Shown: positions 24,114 through 37,302 of the stretch, in pieces
Numbering within the stretch: the first letter of the stretch is position 1
Layout: each line of letters opens with the position of its first letter
NCBI GenBank assembly: GCA_037389465.1
Contig: JAZARR010000008.1
Location: 2,853,501-2,917,500, forward strand
From: Baylisascaris procyonis
Taxonomy: Eukaryota > Nematoda > Chromadorea > Rhabditida > Ascarididae
Length of the DNA: 64,000 nucleotides
Direction: 5' to 3'
Position numbers and translations under genes: made by a program
The notes under the pieces: generated by a model
Database searches by the model: none
What the model was told of the DNA's origin: nothing
What the model saw: the letters and a program-made list of their open reading frames with translations, nothing else

Positions 24114-27100
24114 ATGACTGAGATGTCGGATGAAGATTGCGAATTGGCGTTGAAATCATTCGCCGAGCTGACAGGAACCGATGAAGCTTGTGCACATTTC
24201 TTCCTTCAAGATGTCGATTGGCAATTGCAGGTGAATATTTTTTCCACCCTTTTTTGTTATTGAGTGCATAGAAATTTTAGAATTTTTATTTTAAGTATGT
24301 ATGTTTTTTCGAATTTGCATCGTTAAACATTTGAAAAATTTCTTCAATGGAAATTTTTTTTTCGGTTTTTCAGTAGTTAAAAATAATTTTTTCCATAATT
24401 TTATAATTCAATCATGTCTAACAAATTTCTCTCTTCAAAAAGATCGTTTATTTTAATTAAACGAAAGAAGAGTTATTGCAGATGAGATTTCATTCAACGT
24501 TTTTTTCCTTGCATTCATTTTGGTTGATATGATCGCTGTAGGCAGCTACTACCTATAAATGACATCTGGATGATTCACATTTAGTCGACCGAAAGATGGA
24601 TGGAAAGAACCTATATCTTCTGATTATCGCTACGTGAAGTTAACTTACATATGAATTACTCTACGTGTTTATCCTCTTTCACTCATTCTCACCTCAAAAC
24701 CTTATTTTTAATAAAAACTATCTTGGCTGAACAATATTGCATATATCACATATGCTTAGACACCTTTCTCTAACGTCGATCACATCGCAGTGTCTGCATG
24801 AAGCTAATTTACATATAACAGACACATTTCAAATTTTTATATTTTAGGCTGCTCTTGATCGATTTTTTGAATGTAATTCGCAAGAGGGTAACTCACGAGG
24901 TGCAGAAGCATCATCTGAACACAACAACAAACGATCACCGAAGTCACCACCATCACCGTCGATGGATACATTCACGGTGCTCTCATGGAATGTCGATGGT
25001 CTTGATAAGGGCAATTTGAAAACGCGTTTCACTGCTATTTGTTATATCATTTCCAAGTAATTCATTTATTTAATCGTCTATTTTAACATTAATTTTTTGA
25101 TATCCTTAGACACCGCTAAATGTCTAATAATGGGGCCTTTTTTGGTTTGATTTTTTCATTGCTAAAGAAGTTGATTGATTTCGTCCAGTGACATCATTTA
25201 ATAACTCAATGGAGTCTGCATATTGATCTGTTTTTGTTAGCAAAAAAACTAGGAACAAATTTTGTTCTTGAACTAACCGTCTACTTAAAATTTCTTTGAA
25301 TATTTGATGTGCCCAGCTTGTAGGGGGTTTAACTGATATTATGGATTATTTGTGTGATTCATTGAAAAAGCACATATGCACATTACGGTTTAAACGAGCA
25401 CGAATTGGAAGAATCTCTTTGTTTCAGAGTATCAGCGGAAGCAGTTTTCCTTCAAGAACTAGCTCCGGAACTAGTTCCAGAGCTGCGACGAAATCTTGGC
25501 GGTGAGTACAGTATCCTGCTGTCAACACCATCTCAACTATATTTCACTGGTATTCTTTTGAAGCCGAACGTTGAATACATCTCTCATAAATGTATACCGT
25601 ATGCAAACAGTGGTATGGGAAGAGCAATGGAGCTTGTTGAGGTTAGTACTATCATTATCGAACATTCCTGGACTGAAATTTAGTCTTTATTTGCATGCGT
25701 TTTTAATGCAACAATGGTCTTGGGTAGGAGGAAATCGGGGGATTTTCCATAAAAGTGGAAAATTTCAAAACGAATTGGTGGCGAAAGTGGTCTCGTAAAA
25801 AGCGAATAGTAGATCGGCTACGCCATCCGTTGTTCATAGGAAGGATTTGTGAAAAGCAGCTTTTCTTAACACATCCATACGTTTAAACATAAGTCTTTCC
25901 AATTCTTAGAAGAATGGATGTATATGGATAATTTCCTACTTATTTCATCCTTAAGAAGTTGGGGGAAGGTGGTTTCAAAGATTTTGTTTGTCTTTTTCAA
26001 TTGTCACCCTATCTCTTTCTTAAATACTGTAATTTCTTTCGTCAGGTAGTGATGACCTTAGTGGATGTTGAATTAGCTTTGTTGATTAATGCTTTACTGC
26101 AACTTGCAAAACCTTTAAATGTTGAAATAAGTGGTCTAGTAGTGATGCTGTCTATTTGCACAAATAAAATGGTCGTGTTTTATTAAGTGATTTTTTTTTA
26201 TTTAGGCGAAAATTGGGAATATGGAAGTACGTCTTTTGAATACACATCTAGAGAGTATGAAGGAGAGTAGGGAAATCCGGAAAGCGCAATTGCAACAATG
26301 CTTTGCACAGTTGAAAGAATGGGATGATGGTCGTACTTTGATCATCTTTGGTGGTGATCTCAATATTCGTGATAATGAGGTGGGTACATATTTTATTCTC
26401 GAATCTCTCATTTTTTGATCGGTTATCGACGAAGTAAAAAGGTATTGTTTCGTTTTAGCTGATTAATGCGTTCTGGCCAATAGGTGGTAAATCTTTTTGT
26501 GGGATATATGAGCACTCAGTTGTTTTTTTTTATATATCGCTGTTTATATTATAGGAAAGAGTTATATCATCCGCAAAAATTGCTCGTATTATGTTGCTAA
26601 TGGATTCTATAGATCATTCTCTTCTAATCATTGCTAGAATTGAAACTGACTAAAATCGATGGCCACAATATGATAGTGGCTTCCTAATCTAAAATATGCG
26701 AACTGTGGATGTATATTCACCTGATTTTTTCTTTACTTACTCGATGCACTTAAATCCATTCGTTCATTCAGAAGCTCATAATCCCATTTCGCTAACAATT
26801 ATTGTTTTTACTTTATTCATTTGGGAATTGATCCGCACATCTTTTCGTTTTTTTATAGATTTATGTTTGTATATTTGTTTATAGATCATGTCGTTAAAAG
26901 GACTTACTCTTATACAGTGCGTGTATTATTTATATTAAGTTTATGTTTTTGAATTCTTAGGTGGGTGAGTTGCCAGATGGATTTTCGGATGCGTGGGTGG
27001 CGGCAGGATCGAATCCGAAGTGCAGATTCACGTGGGATACACGTCTCAACGATAATAAGCAGGCCGGAGGAGCACGTTGTCGTTTCGATCGGCTTTACTT

Positions 27101-27453
27101 TAACGGGTATGTGATTCTCAAAAATGTAATAGGAAGGAGTAGGTGGAAGGGAAAGTTTGCGGGAAAAAAAAGTATGGTGGAACCGCACGTAGCATGGAGA
27201 TATATTTAAAAGCCGTGGACGGAACAAGGGAATGGATGAGAGTACCGAGAGAATCTGATATGCGCAAAAAACAGGGGCTGGCCATCTCGAATTGGCGAGC
27301 CCCACCGATCCCACAATCTATAAAATGAATTATCGATTTCAGTTGACTTGCGGATAGGCAGATTCATTTCTTGAGAATGTTTTAAGGGGACGCATATTTT
27401 TTCAGTTCATTCCTATAATTTGAACATAATAATGAAATGATTCGTTAGCATTG

Positions 27454-27522
<69 letters not shown>

Positions 27523-28106
27523 TTCCGGCTGGAAGTAGGATTAATTTTATCACTTTCGATAAAGGTTTTATTTCCACTCATTTTAGCTTGTTGGTTTACT
27601 TCAAGGTAAAAATACGTTTTTTAAATAAAGGAAGTCACAACTATTATATGGGATGAAGCTAGTTAGTCATACTTTTATCGTGACTATGCAGGTGGCAATG
27701 CTGGGTGGGGAGACTCCGTAAAAAAACATCTTGGGTGCGTTAACCATCACCGTTACCATATTCAGCATTTTTCTGCCACTTTAACGCGGTCTTGGAGGAT
27801 TTCAGTGATTAAACCTGAACTTTCCACTGATATTTCCTGCCACTTTGTGGAGAGCGAATAAAATCCAAGAGTTTATTTCCGTCAGCATAATTGAAAGAGA
27901 ATAAATAGGAAGTGACGAAATAAGAAAAAAGTTTCCGAGTTTTGAGAAATGTTTTTTGTGTTAATCTGCAGTGTTATTTATTGAGCATTGTTTTCAGAGG
28001 CGGAGTATTCTCGTCAGTTGATTTCTCATTCGAAGGTCAGGATCGAATTCGTCGCACACTTTGTTTCCCTAGTGATCATTGGGCCATTGTGGCCAAGATC
28101 CACTGA
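24114..28106 (+). CDS. TDP2: Tyrosyl-DNA phosphodiesterase 2 (TDP2), 6 exons
   Basis: Hydrolyses the 5'-phosphotyrosyl bond between DNA and trapped topoisomerase 2, leaving ligatable 5'-phosphate ends; a Mg-dependent member of the endonuclease/exonuclease/phosphatase fold, mainly nuclear. Exons: 24114-24230, 24848-25056, 25428-25641, 26206-26379, 26961-27106, 27998-28106; all phases match, 322 residues, close to the usual ~360. Residues 1-47 form the UBA-like N-terminus typical of TDP2 (LTGTDEACAHFFLQDVDWQL). A Ser/Pro-rich linker follows. Catalytic motifs in order: LSWNVDGLD (~84-92, Asn), FLQEL (~116-120, metal-binding Glu), NTHLES (~192-197), FGGDLNIRD (~228-236, Asp), and FPSDHW (~310-315, catalytic His). 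All key residues are present, so the enzyme should be active. The chain ends seven residues after SDHW-A, as in the family. The C. elegans orthologue is known as tdpt-1. A potential AATAAA is at 28611, far downstream. Confidence 0.95.
27454..27520. repeat. (AT)n microsatellite
   Basis: About 66 bases of nearly pure TA dinucleotide with one ACATA interruption, in the last intron (27107-27997) of the TDP2 gene. Confidence 0.95.
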
Positions 28107-30506
28107 ACTTACTGTGAGTGAAATGTGTTGATTAAGTTTACCGTGTTGATTCATCGCTAAAGTTGTGCTTTCTTTTAGAGAGGATCTGTATTGTATTGTG
28201 TTTGAGGTGAGGGGGAGAAGCCTGAAGCTAAGTAAAAGTTTGTTCGATTTATTTACAGAGGGATTTCTTGGATTTCGTGGATTTTTTCCAAAATCGACGG
28301 AAAACAGTTCGTTAGTCTCGTGAATTTGTTTGCAAAAATTGACGGAAAGCACAAAGTGTCATATTTGATGGGAAATATGCATCTCTTTTCTTCGTATCTC
28401 TCACTATCGGTGTGCTACCTCAGTTCATTGTGTTTAATGTTGATTTTTGATTTTTTTTTATTTTTTGATTTTTTTTTTTTTGATTTTGAGATATATTTCA
28501 CATTGGTGTTTATTGCTCATTCTGTGTTATGTTTTTATAGAACATAATTTTTCATGTTTTTTTGTTTTTGATTAGTATTCTAGAGATTAAAATTGGGAAG
28601 CTAAAAAGCAAATAAAATTACCAAAGCAATTGAAACCTAATGTACTCATTGAAAAGATTAAGGAACGGGTTTTTTAAATTCTCAATCGGTGTGTTTTCGT
28701 TATGTTTATGATATTGGTGAAACCTCCGTGGTGAATAGGGAAGGCTGTTCGTCACTTTATTCCGGTTCTGGATGCTTCCGATCGTCGTTTTCGATTTCTA
28801 TAGAACAGTTTTGGAGGATTTATATTTTCTTTTTGTTTGAGGGTTACCGTGTAGAGTTTTCTTGTAAAAAAAACCTTGTGTTAATCTCATTTTACACTCT
28901 ACCATACGGCTTTATTTTCATTGTTTTTTTCTCTGTTTTCTCTGAAGAGTGATCTCTTCTGTACTTTATTACCACTATAATATTATCAAATATTTATTGT
29001 GCATAGCTGTTACTTATAAATATGCATTTTTATCTTGTTTAAAAAAGGTTTTTAAAATGTCTGGGAGGGAAGAATAAGTTTTTAGGTTGCGATTGCAGGG
29101 AGGAGGGGGATGCGTGCATAACGAATGGCTGACAGGTGCAAGGGTCAACACTAGTAGTAAATATTGATGTGGTTGTTTGGAATATACTTGTAATGTTAAC
29201 TGAGATGTTGTATTTTGTTGATCGTTTCATATGATGTTGTGGCCTGCTTTACTTCAAGAGTTGATGAGAAATGAAGTTTTGGATGGAGAAAGTTTCTGAT
29301 TAAGAAGTGAGCAGGTATATAGCCTGGCATGATCGGAAGATCATGGAATATGATATGAGATCGTTGAATTTCAGCAGTCACCCTCAGATGTCTTCATTCA
29401 CGATGATCACATAGAATTCCCTTCATCGTAGAGGTGTATAGAATTTAGGTAATTGGTCATTTGTTTTCATCGCTGAAAGTTATTTCATTTTCCTATAAAG
29501 TCTGTCATCATGTTATTGCCGTAAATCGGGAAAAGCTTCAATTTGGGAGTCGATAAACTTAATGGTCTCTTCCGGACGAAATCAAGGCTCTCAGCTTCTT
29601 CCATTCTTGAAGTTCAGGGACCTGCGGACTTTGGGATTCGAGGAACGAGTTTTCTGAGGTTATCAGCAACGTTTCTGCTGACCAAGCAGTATCTGCTAGA
29701 CAATCTGGGACTCCTCTTGGGATAACCATCTTAAAATAACACAACGTTCGCAGTATTAGCAAATGTCACATCGAAGTTTTTGGATAATAGAAGCTTTTGT
29801 CACTTTTTCTTGTACTTGCCATCAACTGCACGTTTAACTTCCCAACCTCTCCCCTTCCCCAAAGTTAAGTAATAAAAATTCGAGTTCACTTGTTTCATCT
29901 GCGTAACAAAAGCGCTGTCCTATGAGAAGAAAAAATCGTTTATTTGCTCGAAATCTATTCAAATAATTTTAAAGAATATTCGAAAAAAGTGGCAATTTAT
30001 TGCTTGAAAAGATATTGTAGGATTTTATTATGGAACGTAGGAATAGTTATGCTTAGAACGACTCTTCGTAGGGAACCCGAAGTTGGAGGAAGATATAATG
30101 AAAACAAATGTAAATATCGTATAATAATTTTTAATGAACAAATAAAAAATAATGAAGGAATTTATAGAATGGATAATAAGTGGAACATGTAACAATAATA
30201 GAACAAAAACGAATGGTGGCCATCATATTGGCCATAATAAAATAGAAAATATGAGTAAAAGTTTTGGTTTGCATTAGATTTCATAGAATCACGTAAAAGC
30301 ACTAAATAATATTTTTTGAATGAAACAAAAGGGCCCTGAAAAGTGGATCAACGGCTCATTTTTGTTGCTCATTTTGCAGTCAAAAGGATTTTTCGTGGCG
30401 ATACACATGACCCTTTATATGATAGCTTCATATGCACTACAGTTTATTAGAGTAATATCAATAGTAACTGTACTGAAGTAATTAGGTCTTTCCTATGGTA
30501 CAACTT
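28107..30506. other. 2.4-kb region between convergent genes
   Basis: Holds the 3' UTR of the TDP2 gene (+) and the downstream end of the 30627 gene (-). T-rich runs lie at 28440-28490. I found no supported exon. On the minus strand 29559-29762 has an open stretch with a loose resemblance to a BEL/Pao pol segment, too weak to call. Confidence 0.5.
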
Positions 30507-30512
30507 TTTATT
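30507..30512 (-). terminator. Possible poly(A) signal of the 30627 gene
   Basis: AATAAA on the minus strand about 115 bases after the TAA stop at 30627-30629. It would give a short 3' UTR. Confidence 0.4.
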
Positions 30513-30626
30513 TGCATAAGTGAACAAAATTGAAGTGAGACCATAAGAAAGACTACAGAATTGAACGTACATAAAAAATATAGGCTCAAATGTAATGTAA
30601 CGTGAAGAGTAACGTGATATCCTCTC

Positions 30627-33600
30627 TTAAGCGATCGTTATAGTATCATCGAGGAAATTGGTGATTCGTTGATAGAGATCGAGGTTCCTCTTGTGCAATT
30701 CGGTCGCTATTTGTTCCATAGCCATCAATCGACGAAGCAATTCACCATGATTGCATTCCAACTTGTTTCCCAACTTATCCTACAATAAAACACAATTACT
30801 ATCCTCTTTATTTATTATTTCCCTTCCCTTTTTCTATCAACAAAAAATATTGTGCTGTTATAGTAATACTTAAAATTGCGCATTCATAATCCTCACTTTA
30901 ATTATCGTCTTTCTAAGTACTATCCGAATATTTTTGCTGTGTATATCACTAGAAGAGTTGTCTTATTGAGAATTCAACGAAGAAACAAATGTAACAACTA
31001 TGTAAATATTTTCACTTAAAACGAGAAATCGAGAGTCATTAATTAGTGATAAAAAGGGGTGGATTAAATGAAGAATTCCAACGCCATCCTTCCCCCTCCT
31101 CCCTCCCCGCCCCTCATAATTCCTTGAATACATGAAGAGAAAGAAAGAAATATTTGGAAATATTTCGACCTGATATATTATTCAGAAATGATCCATAAAT
31201 CTCCCCACACCTTGTCCCTTCACTTCCTCTTCCCTTATTCCACTTTCCCTCCCCTCCCATTCCACTCCTCCCCTCTCCTTTCCTCGGCAGAAAGCGAGAT
31301 TGCGAACCCGATATGCAAGTATTCGGAAGCAATAAAATATTCGATACCTGAACAGGTGCTACCGTTTCTGCCACCGCTGTAGCATTCAATTCAGTTTTCC
31401 GCTTCTCGACTGCAGTGATATTGACGTCTTCAGGAGCAACATCCGTCTCATCCATGGACAGTGTTTTCAATTCGTCCTCTTCGAGTACACGTGCACAACA
31501 TGCTGGTACCGGGAACTTTTTCTGGGTTGATACTGCGAGGTTTGCATATACCTGCAATAACAGCACTCGACAAATGCACCTATCCAATCTTATAACCCGT
31601 GGAACGTCTATCCTCAAATCATTTAATGACTGCCTGCACATATAACATTCATCTTTAACGGCATCTAATGGACACAGTTAATGCTTTCCCTCTAGGCTCA
31701 CCTTATTAAGCGAATAAACAAAACAAAACCTACCTCAATAGCCTTAGCTTCTCGCAATTTCTTTAAAGGAATCGGAAGGTGGAAATCGGAAGGTCGCAGA
31801 CATACATATCCCGCATCATGCCCAAATAATTCCAATAAACAGACGTTCTTCTCAACGAATCCCGAAAAGTGACCCTATAAAGTCGAATAGGGCGAATAAA
31901 ATGAAACACAATAATTGAGTTATCAACAGAATGGAAAGCATTTATGATAAACATAATGCGAGTGAATAATGAAAACAAATAGAAAATATAACTATCGAAA
32001 ATGTTCGCATTTATTTTAGCATCTCATTTTCAGATATTATTTTGTACATTTTTTTGAGCGAAAATAATTCAGACGAAATTTCCACAGCTAATAAGGAATA
32101 ATTTAAATGGGACGCAAGAGAATTTGGCTCAATAAATTCCATCCAATTTCCGGCAAACGGTTTCTTCTATGTGTAAATTCCCCATAAAGAAATACAATTT
32201 AGCCGCTAAACTATCCTTGCAGCACAATGAATTATCTTTTAAAAAGATGAAAAGAGCCGAAAATCCAGGGACGTATATACTTAATTGATCCTTAAGTTAG
32301 TGGAAGATATAATATCACACTTATTTCACGATTGCTATCAGCAATTAAACGAATGATAAAAAGATATTCAAGTAGAAAGCTATCGATAGCTTTAATAACG
32401 ATTAAAGATGCTGTGATAGTTGCTTTTCTCTATATTAACACCAGTGAATTAAATTGTTATGTTGTTCTTATCTCTATCAAAACTCAGTGTACTAGGTCAC
32501 CAAATTTATACATATATTTTCAATGCATCTTTTTTAATATCGTTATTAAAACCACCATCATAAATATCGGTAGTTTAATTTTTCGACATGGATCTATTCA
32601 ACTCAAATCAAAAAAAAAAAAGGAAAAAAGAAAACACTTCGTATTAGAAAAAATAATCAGGTTTGTGCTTTAGCAAATGATACATCGAGTTAAAAATGTT
32701 TCCTGGAAAGTATATAAAAATGAAAGAGTACATAACACTTTCGAATCCCCAGATTCAGCTTGTTGTCGTCTTCGATTGTTGCTGCAGTCTTAGCCACCCA
32801 GAAGCATTGAGCATTAACTTCAGATGGTTCGACACTTTGAGCTCCGATTTCAACCCACATTAGTGATTTCAGATTCATCGATTCGCATACTGTAGTATAT
32901 ATTCCTGATGTTACGTAGAAAGTTTAGAATAAAATGAAGACATGAAATATCCATTTATAAAAAAAGTAGATCGACATGTTGAGTGCAATATTCATCTCAT
33001 CCGACTACTAACTACTGAGAAGTGAATTTGAAATGACCTGTAGATATCATCTAGCTCGAGAGTTAGAAACGAGGCCGTATGACGTCATCAGGTTACTTCG
33101 ATACTGTCATAAGCAGAAATCAGCCAGGATGGCTAAACTATTTCGGATATGTGGGTGTCTAGCTCCAGATACATGAGAAGGAATATTGTAATCGGCAGGG
33201 AACAACTGTAACCGGTTGTCACAAGTCGATAAACCAGTGGAGAATAAGTCCACATGCATCAAGACAAGGATGTTGAATTCGAATATTGGGTTCATGACTC
33301 GATAGTGCACACTCAATTTGACGGAATTTTTTCAAGATAAAAATGCAAACATATTACTCGACGATTTTTTACTGTTCACCATTTCAAACAACTCCTTCTA
33401 CAACTACATTTTAAGCTTTCAAACACCTTCCAATAAGCTTTCAGAAATTCAAAACATACGAAACGCTTCTAATATTATATTAATCGATTTTCCGTATTAT
33501 GATCTATCAGTGGAATACAAGCCAGGGCCAAGGGGTTGATATAGAAAGAGAGGTGGGAGGGGGGAATTATGCACTGTTGAATGTGAAATAAAATGCGCAA

Positions 33601-34578
33601 CTTGCGCAAAAAAACTAACATTTATGGTTGACAAAAATACGACCAATATGCTGCGATAGTGCAATGGCACCAGTCTCACGGACTGAACCAATAATTGCTC
33701 CCACTTGCACGCGTATCATCGCCCCGTTACCCCTCTCGAATCTAACCCCGGTTGGAACAAGTTCATCGATGGATCTTGCCTTACCCACTGCCGCATATCG
33801 ACAGCGTGTCTTTTCATAGCTCTGAAAGTTTCAACGCCAATGCCACACACAATCCTTTCCTATTTCTTGTACAGACCATATTGAACTCGTTTTCACTATA
33901 TTTTATCGGAACACTAAAAAATGGCCAAAATGATGAAATATCGCTGTCTTTTAATATCTTTCAGTGAATAAATAAATAAATGAAGTGATAAGAAAACGGA
34001 AGAAACTGTTTTGAGACGACGGAATATCTTTGAGGGATTATGATTTCCTTTGGATCTTGTGGATAAACACTGCTTACTGAATGAGGCTTCACTGAAATCC
34101 TCCATTTTATGTTTATTTTCTTTATCTTAATCCATCATGGATGCATTTATAGAAAATACGTAGGTGTTTCCTTAGTTTTACATCGATGTATGTTTTTGAG
34201 TGTAAAACTATAATGCATTTAATCATGAACCATTGGGGAAGGATGCAGAAGAAACAAAACAGTATAAGAAATCGGGAGTGGGAACAATACCGGAAAAATT
34301 ACGAGACTAATTCAGGCCGGAAGTGATTTAGCATTTCTCCTTAATAATAAATTAAAACGTCAAATAAACAATTTACTGCTAACCAAAAAAGTATCATTAT
34401 TTTCGGTGATCGTTAGTGATAGCCAATTGCCGAGTTCGATACTGTCTTTATTTATCGGCGATAGAAGGATACGTCCAAGTCCAACTGTATGAACATAAGC
34501 ATAATCGGCATCTTTATCCACTAATATGACCACACCATCGACATGTACCGTTTCAAGCATATCATCCAATGCTTGCAT
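30627..34578 (-). CDS. Unknown 373-residue protein, 7 exons
   Basis: Not recognised. Exons in transcript order (minus strand): 34578-34377, 34091-34007, 33819-33641, 32889-32732, 31874-31734, 31551-31348, 30779-30627. With these boundaries all phases match and the sum is 1122 nt, 373 residues plus stop. It starts MQALDDMLETVHVDGVVILV. No signal peptide or membrane helix. Residues ~1-275 are rich in short beta-like segments with aromatic and glycine residues (for example GLGRILLSP, IELGNWLSLTI, RVQVGAIIGSV, SLMWVEIGA, CLLELFGHDAGYVCL), which suggests several small beta-barrel modules, possibly Tudor- or OB-like; this is inference only. An acidic/Thr-rich linker follows, then a C-terminal helix (ELLRRLMAMEQIATELHKRNLDL is longer than needed; key heptad L/M/I positions are visible) that could form a coiled coil. 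The junction of exons 2 and 3 uses weak sites (CA|GTTTCT and an AGAG acceptor) and is the least certain part. Confidence 0.68.
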
Positions 34579-34593
34579 TTTTTTTTTCTGCTG

Positions 34594-34601
34594 CTGCAAA
34601 A
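34594..34601 (-). other. Possible splice-leader acceptor of the 30627-34578 gene
   Basis: On the minus strand TTTTGCAG ends 15 bases before the ATG at 34578, the spacer being CAG repeats and an A run. It fits trans-splicing; alternatively it is a normal acceptor and further 5' exons exist (an open frame at 34880-35036 on the minus strand is one candidate). Confidence 0.4.
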
Positions 34602-35697
34602 CACCTTTATATGAATAAAATATATTAGCTAACACAAAACGATATATGTGACACAGCGAGAAAATAACGAATAATACAAAGCGATTGAACTTCGATTCGT
34701 TATCACTAACAAGTAAATTATTTAGCTGCAAAATGTGGAAAAAAAAACGGCTGAAAGAGGTGAAATAATTATATGGACGCTTTGTTATTTGCTTTTGCAT
34801 GTTAGTGATATATTGGAGTTTTTATTTATTTGTTTATTTATTTGTTTGCTGCGTTTTTTTTTTTTTGCTTGATATTTGAGGAGGCGAACATTGTTGAATG
34901 TCAACTTCACTGCCGGCATGCTGGTAGATGATTTTGAATCGGAATAAAAAAGTTCCAATATAAAAAGAACTCGTTTTTGCCAATGATCGTCTTTTAAATT
35001 CCGTTCATTGAGTTGGCCGGTCGCGTCCTTGACCAATCTTTTAAATAATAGAACTTAGTCAGTGACGATTCGTATAAATCATATTTGAAAATATATTTTT
35101 TTTCCAACTCAACTCTTCTAAAAATAAAAACCCAAGCGGTCTAGAATGCCAACTGACTGATAATAAAATTTATGCAAATTTTTGCCGCGTTAGAGTGTAT
35201 ATATGACGAGTCATCTGGCAGTCAATTGACGGATCAAGTTGTATTTCGATGGAAGGGGGCATTTGTGTGAATCGTGGCCATCAGATCTGCTAGCTCTAGT
35301 TTTGTTTGAAACTACCGAGCAGACAAAGATCCACATATATGTCTTATATACGAGAAGTGATTGAGTTAGTAATCTTATTTTTATTAATTCACGTTACACG
35401 TGGGGTTTCACTTGAACCTAATATTGCTGGCCTCTATTCCGCTTGTGACCGAAATTGGGATCGTAGTTGATCCTTAATTATACGTAGATATGTTAAAAAA
35501 TTTATTCCTTGTCAGGAAATCGTATTTAATTTGCCCGAACCGGGATGAGGTTTAACCCACCCTAAGATGGTAGGTTAAGTCCGACTTCATCCTTAATCTC
35601 GACCGGAAGTTCATCTGATCCAGACAGTGGTGCATTTGATGAGTGGAAGATTTACGATGCGTTGTTTATTATGTTATGTAGAAAATTTGCATATGTT
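34602..35697. other. 1.1-kb divergent intergenic region
   Basis: Lies between the minus-strand gene and MZT1, so it should contain both promoters. A minus-strand open frame at 34880-35036 might be a missed 5' exon of the 30627-34578 gene but lacks a convincing donor. No TATA or other motif could be assigned. Confidence 0.4.
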
Positions 35698-35706
35698 TAT
35701 TTTCAG
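35698..35706 (+). other. Possible splice-leader acceptor of MZT1
   Basis: TATTTTCAG, an excellent nematode acceptor, ends 47 bases before the MZT1 ATG at 35754 and no upstream coding exon is needed. Confidence 0.45.
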
Positions 35707-35753
35707 CCACAAAGGAATCGAATTTATTCACCATTGTTTATGCCGGTCTTGCT

Positions 35754-36570
35754 ATGAACCTACAGAGTTCGAGTGTTAAGGAAAACATAGAAGTATCTGA
35801 AAGAACGCTTCGTTGTAAGTGTTTTGCTTATATATGAACTCTTTAAGTCTTGCATCGCGTTACTTAGTGACGGGTCTGGTCGAAATCCAGTATCGATCCT
35901 GAAATAGCTGTTATCAGGAACTGTGGCTCATCCAGATCAGTTCCTTCCATCTCTTCCCTCCTCTTCCGCTCATCTACTGCTCCCAGCCCCCATCCGTAGG
36001 GCTGTCGTTTCGAACTTACTGTTCCTTTATAAAATCATTAGCAATAAAAAATCGCAGAATTTCTTCATTGATGGTTGATAACTTAAAAAATTTTTTCGAG
36101 ATTAGATATTTGAATAACGTTTTGCATCCTTTCGAACCAGCTACCCTAACTGTAACTGAATAAATAACTGTGCATATCGTTTGTCAAAATTCACATTTTA
36201 AAATGCAATAATCCTCCCGGTTATATCGTAAAGTGAGATGGTTATTATATCTTCTATATTAGCTAAACCTTATCAGCATATATTTATGCAAATGTCAAAT
36301 CAAATCGATTTTTGAATATTTAATCGTTATTGTTTAGTAGTGAATGATCTGTGCGCACAGCTACATGTCAATTTGACGCCCTCACAGTTATTGATTTGTG
36401 TGGAAATTTTACGACGTGGTGGATCACCATCAGGACTCTATCGTGTCATAACACATTTCTCAACACAGGTGATTTGTTGCATTATTATAATTTATGCACT
36501 TATAATATAAATGTTTTTATGCCGTCTTATTTACTGCATGATTGGTGATTTGAATTTGCAGAAGCGATGA
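35754..36570 (+). CDS. MZT1: Mitotic-spindle organizing protein 1 (MOZART1), 3 exons
   Basis: MOZART1 is a very small protein that binds the N-terminal region of gamma-tubulin complex proteins and helps recruit and activate gamma-tubulin complexes at centrosomes or other nucleation sites. Exons: 35754-35814, 36338-36468, 36562-36570; phases match and give 66 residues. The last exon contributes only two codons and the stop (AAG CGA TGA). The conserved core is LVNDLCAQLHVNLTPSQLLI followed by CVEILRRGGSPSGLYRVI, which parallels the family core in which L-x-T-G-L-x-x-x-x-L-x-x-C-V-x-L-x-x-x-G-x-N-P-x-A-L-x-x-V-I is typical. Helical throughout, no targeting signal. The usual length is 60-85 residues. 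Alternative: another small helical protein, but the C-V-x-x-L-x-x-G-G-S-P-x-x-L-x-x-V-I pattern is distinctive. Confidence 0.82.
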
Positions 36571-37302
36571 GACAAAAATGTGCCTATCTCGTTCAATTGT
36601 TAGATTAATAACAAATAATAACAATTATAGTAGTGATTTAATAGTCTAATATATGCAAAATATTAATAATTATAATAGTTATAGTAACTGTAGTAGCAAT
36701 GATTACTTGTATCGATGATATGCTGGCCACGTGCAGTAAAGAAATATCCTGCATTTCGGTTACGCTTTGCCCTGTTTACCTGTTATGATCCGAACTTTAT
36801 TCAACATCGACCAATCGTTTACCATCATAGTTCATCCATTTATCGAGTTTGAGATTCACTAATTTAGGTGAACGCAACACAAGAAGCATGTCGAACGAAC
36901 GGGGTGGCCCATTCGAACATCGCCGCATGTGAATACTTTCATGTTTTTTATTTTTAATGAATCCCCAAAAATTAAAATTCAATACAAAATTGATACACTA
37001 CATCGATAATCGTGTTTTGGGTGTTTTTTTTTTTTTTTTTTTGAGAGAGGCTTTTGAGGGATCAAAATTTTCTAGTGCTAGGATTAATATGCTATAGTTA
37101 TATAGATACGTATCACTCATATTGCAACTCATTTGCATGTGAAAATCGAAGGTGCAATTATAGAGATATGTATCGAATCACCTTATTCTCCAGCAGCTAA
37201 TATTCGTTATCAAAGCTGAAATCAATTTATACAAATAAGCTTCATTTTCTTTATAGTGTTGAATATCTAAGATCAAGTATTTCATCGCATTCATCTGTTT
37301 AT
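36571..37302. other. 730-bp gap between MZT1 and the APC11 gene
   Basis: No exon seen. A poly-T run of about 18 lies at 37025-37042. The gap is short enough that the two co-directional genes could share a transcript, but I see no diagnostic sequence. Confidence 0.4.

Noticed and set aside
26910..27314. 134-codon minus-strand frame
   Set aside because: It is antisense to the fifth TDP2 exon, which carries the recognised coding sequence.
29559..29762. Possible BEL/Pao pol fragment on the minus strand
   Set aside because: Only a loose likeness in one short stretch; no catalytic motif and no neighbouring pol domains. A similar faint likeness at 21150-21560 was dropped for the same reason.
31114..31641. 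175-codon minus-strand open frame as a single-exon gene
   Set aside because: Its middle part (31348-31551) is an exon of the seven-exon gene with good splice sites on both sides; the ends are intron read-through.
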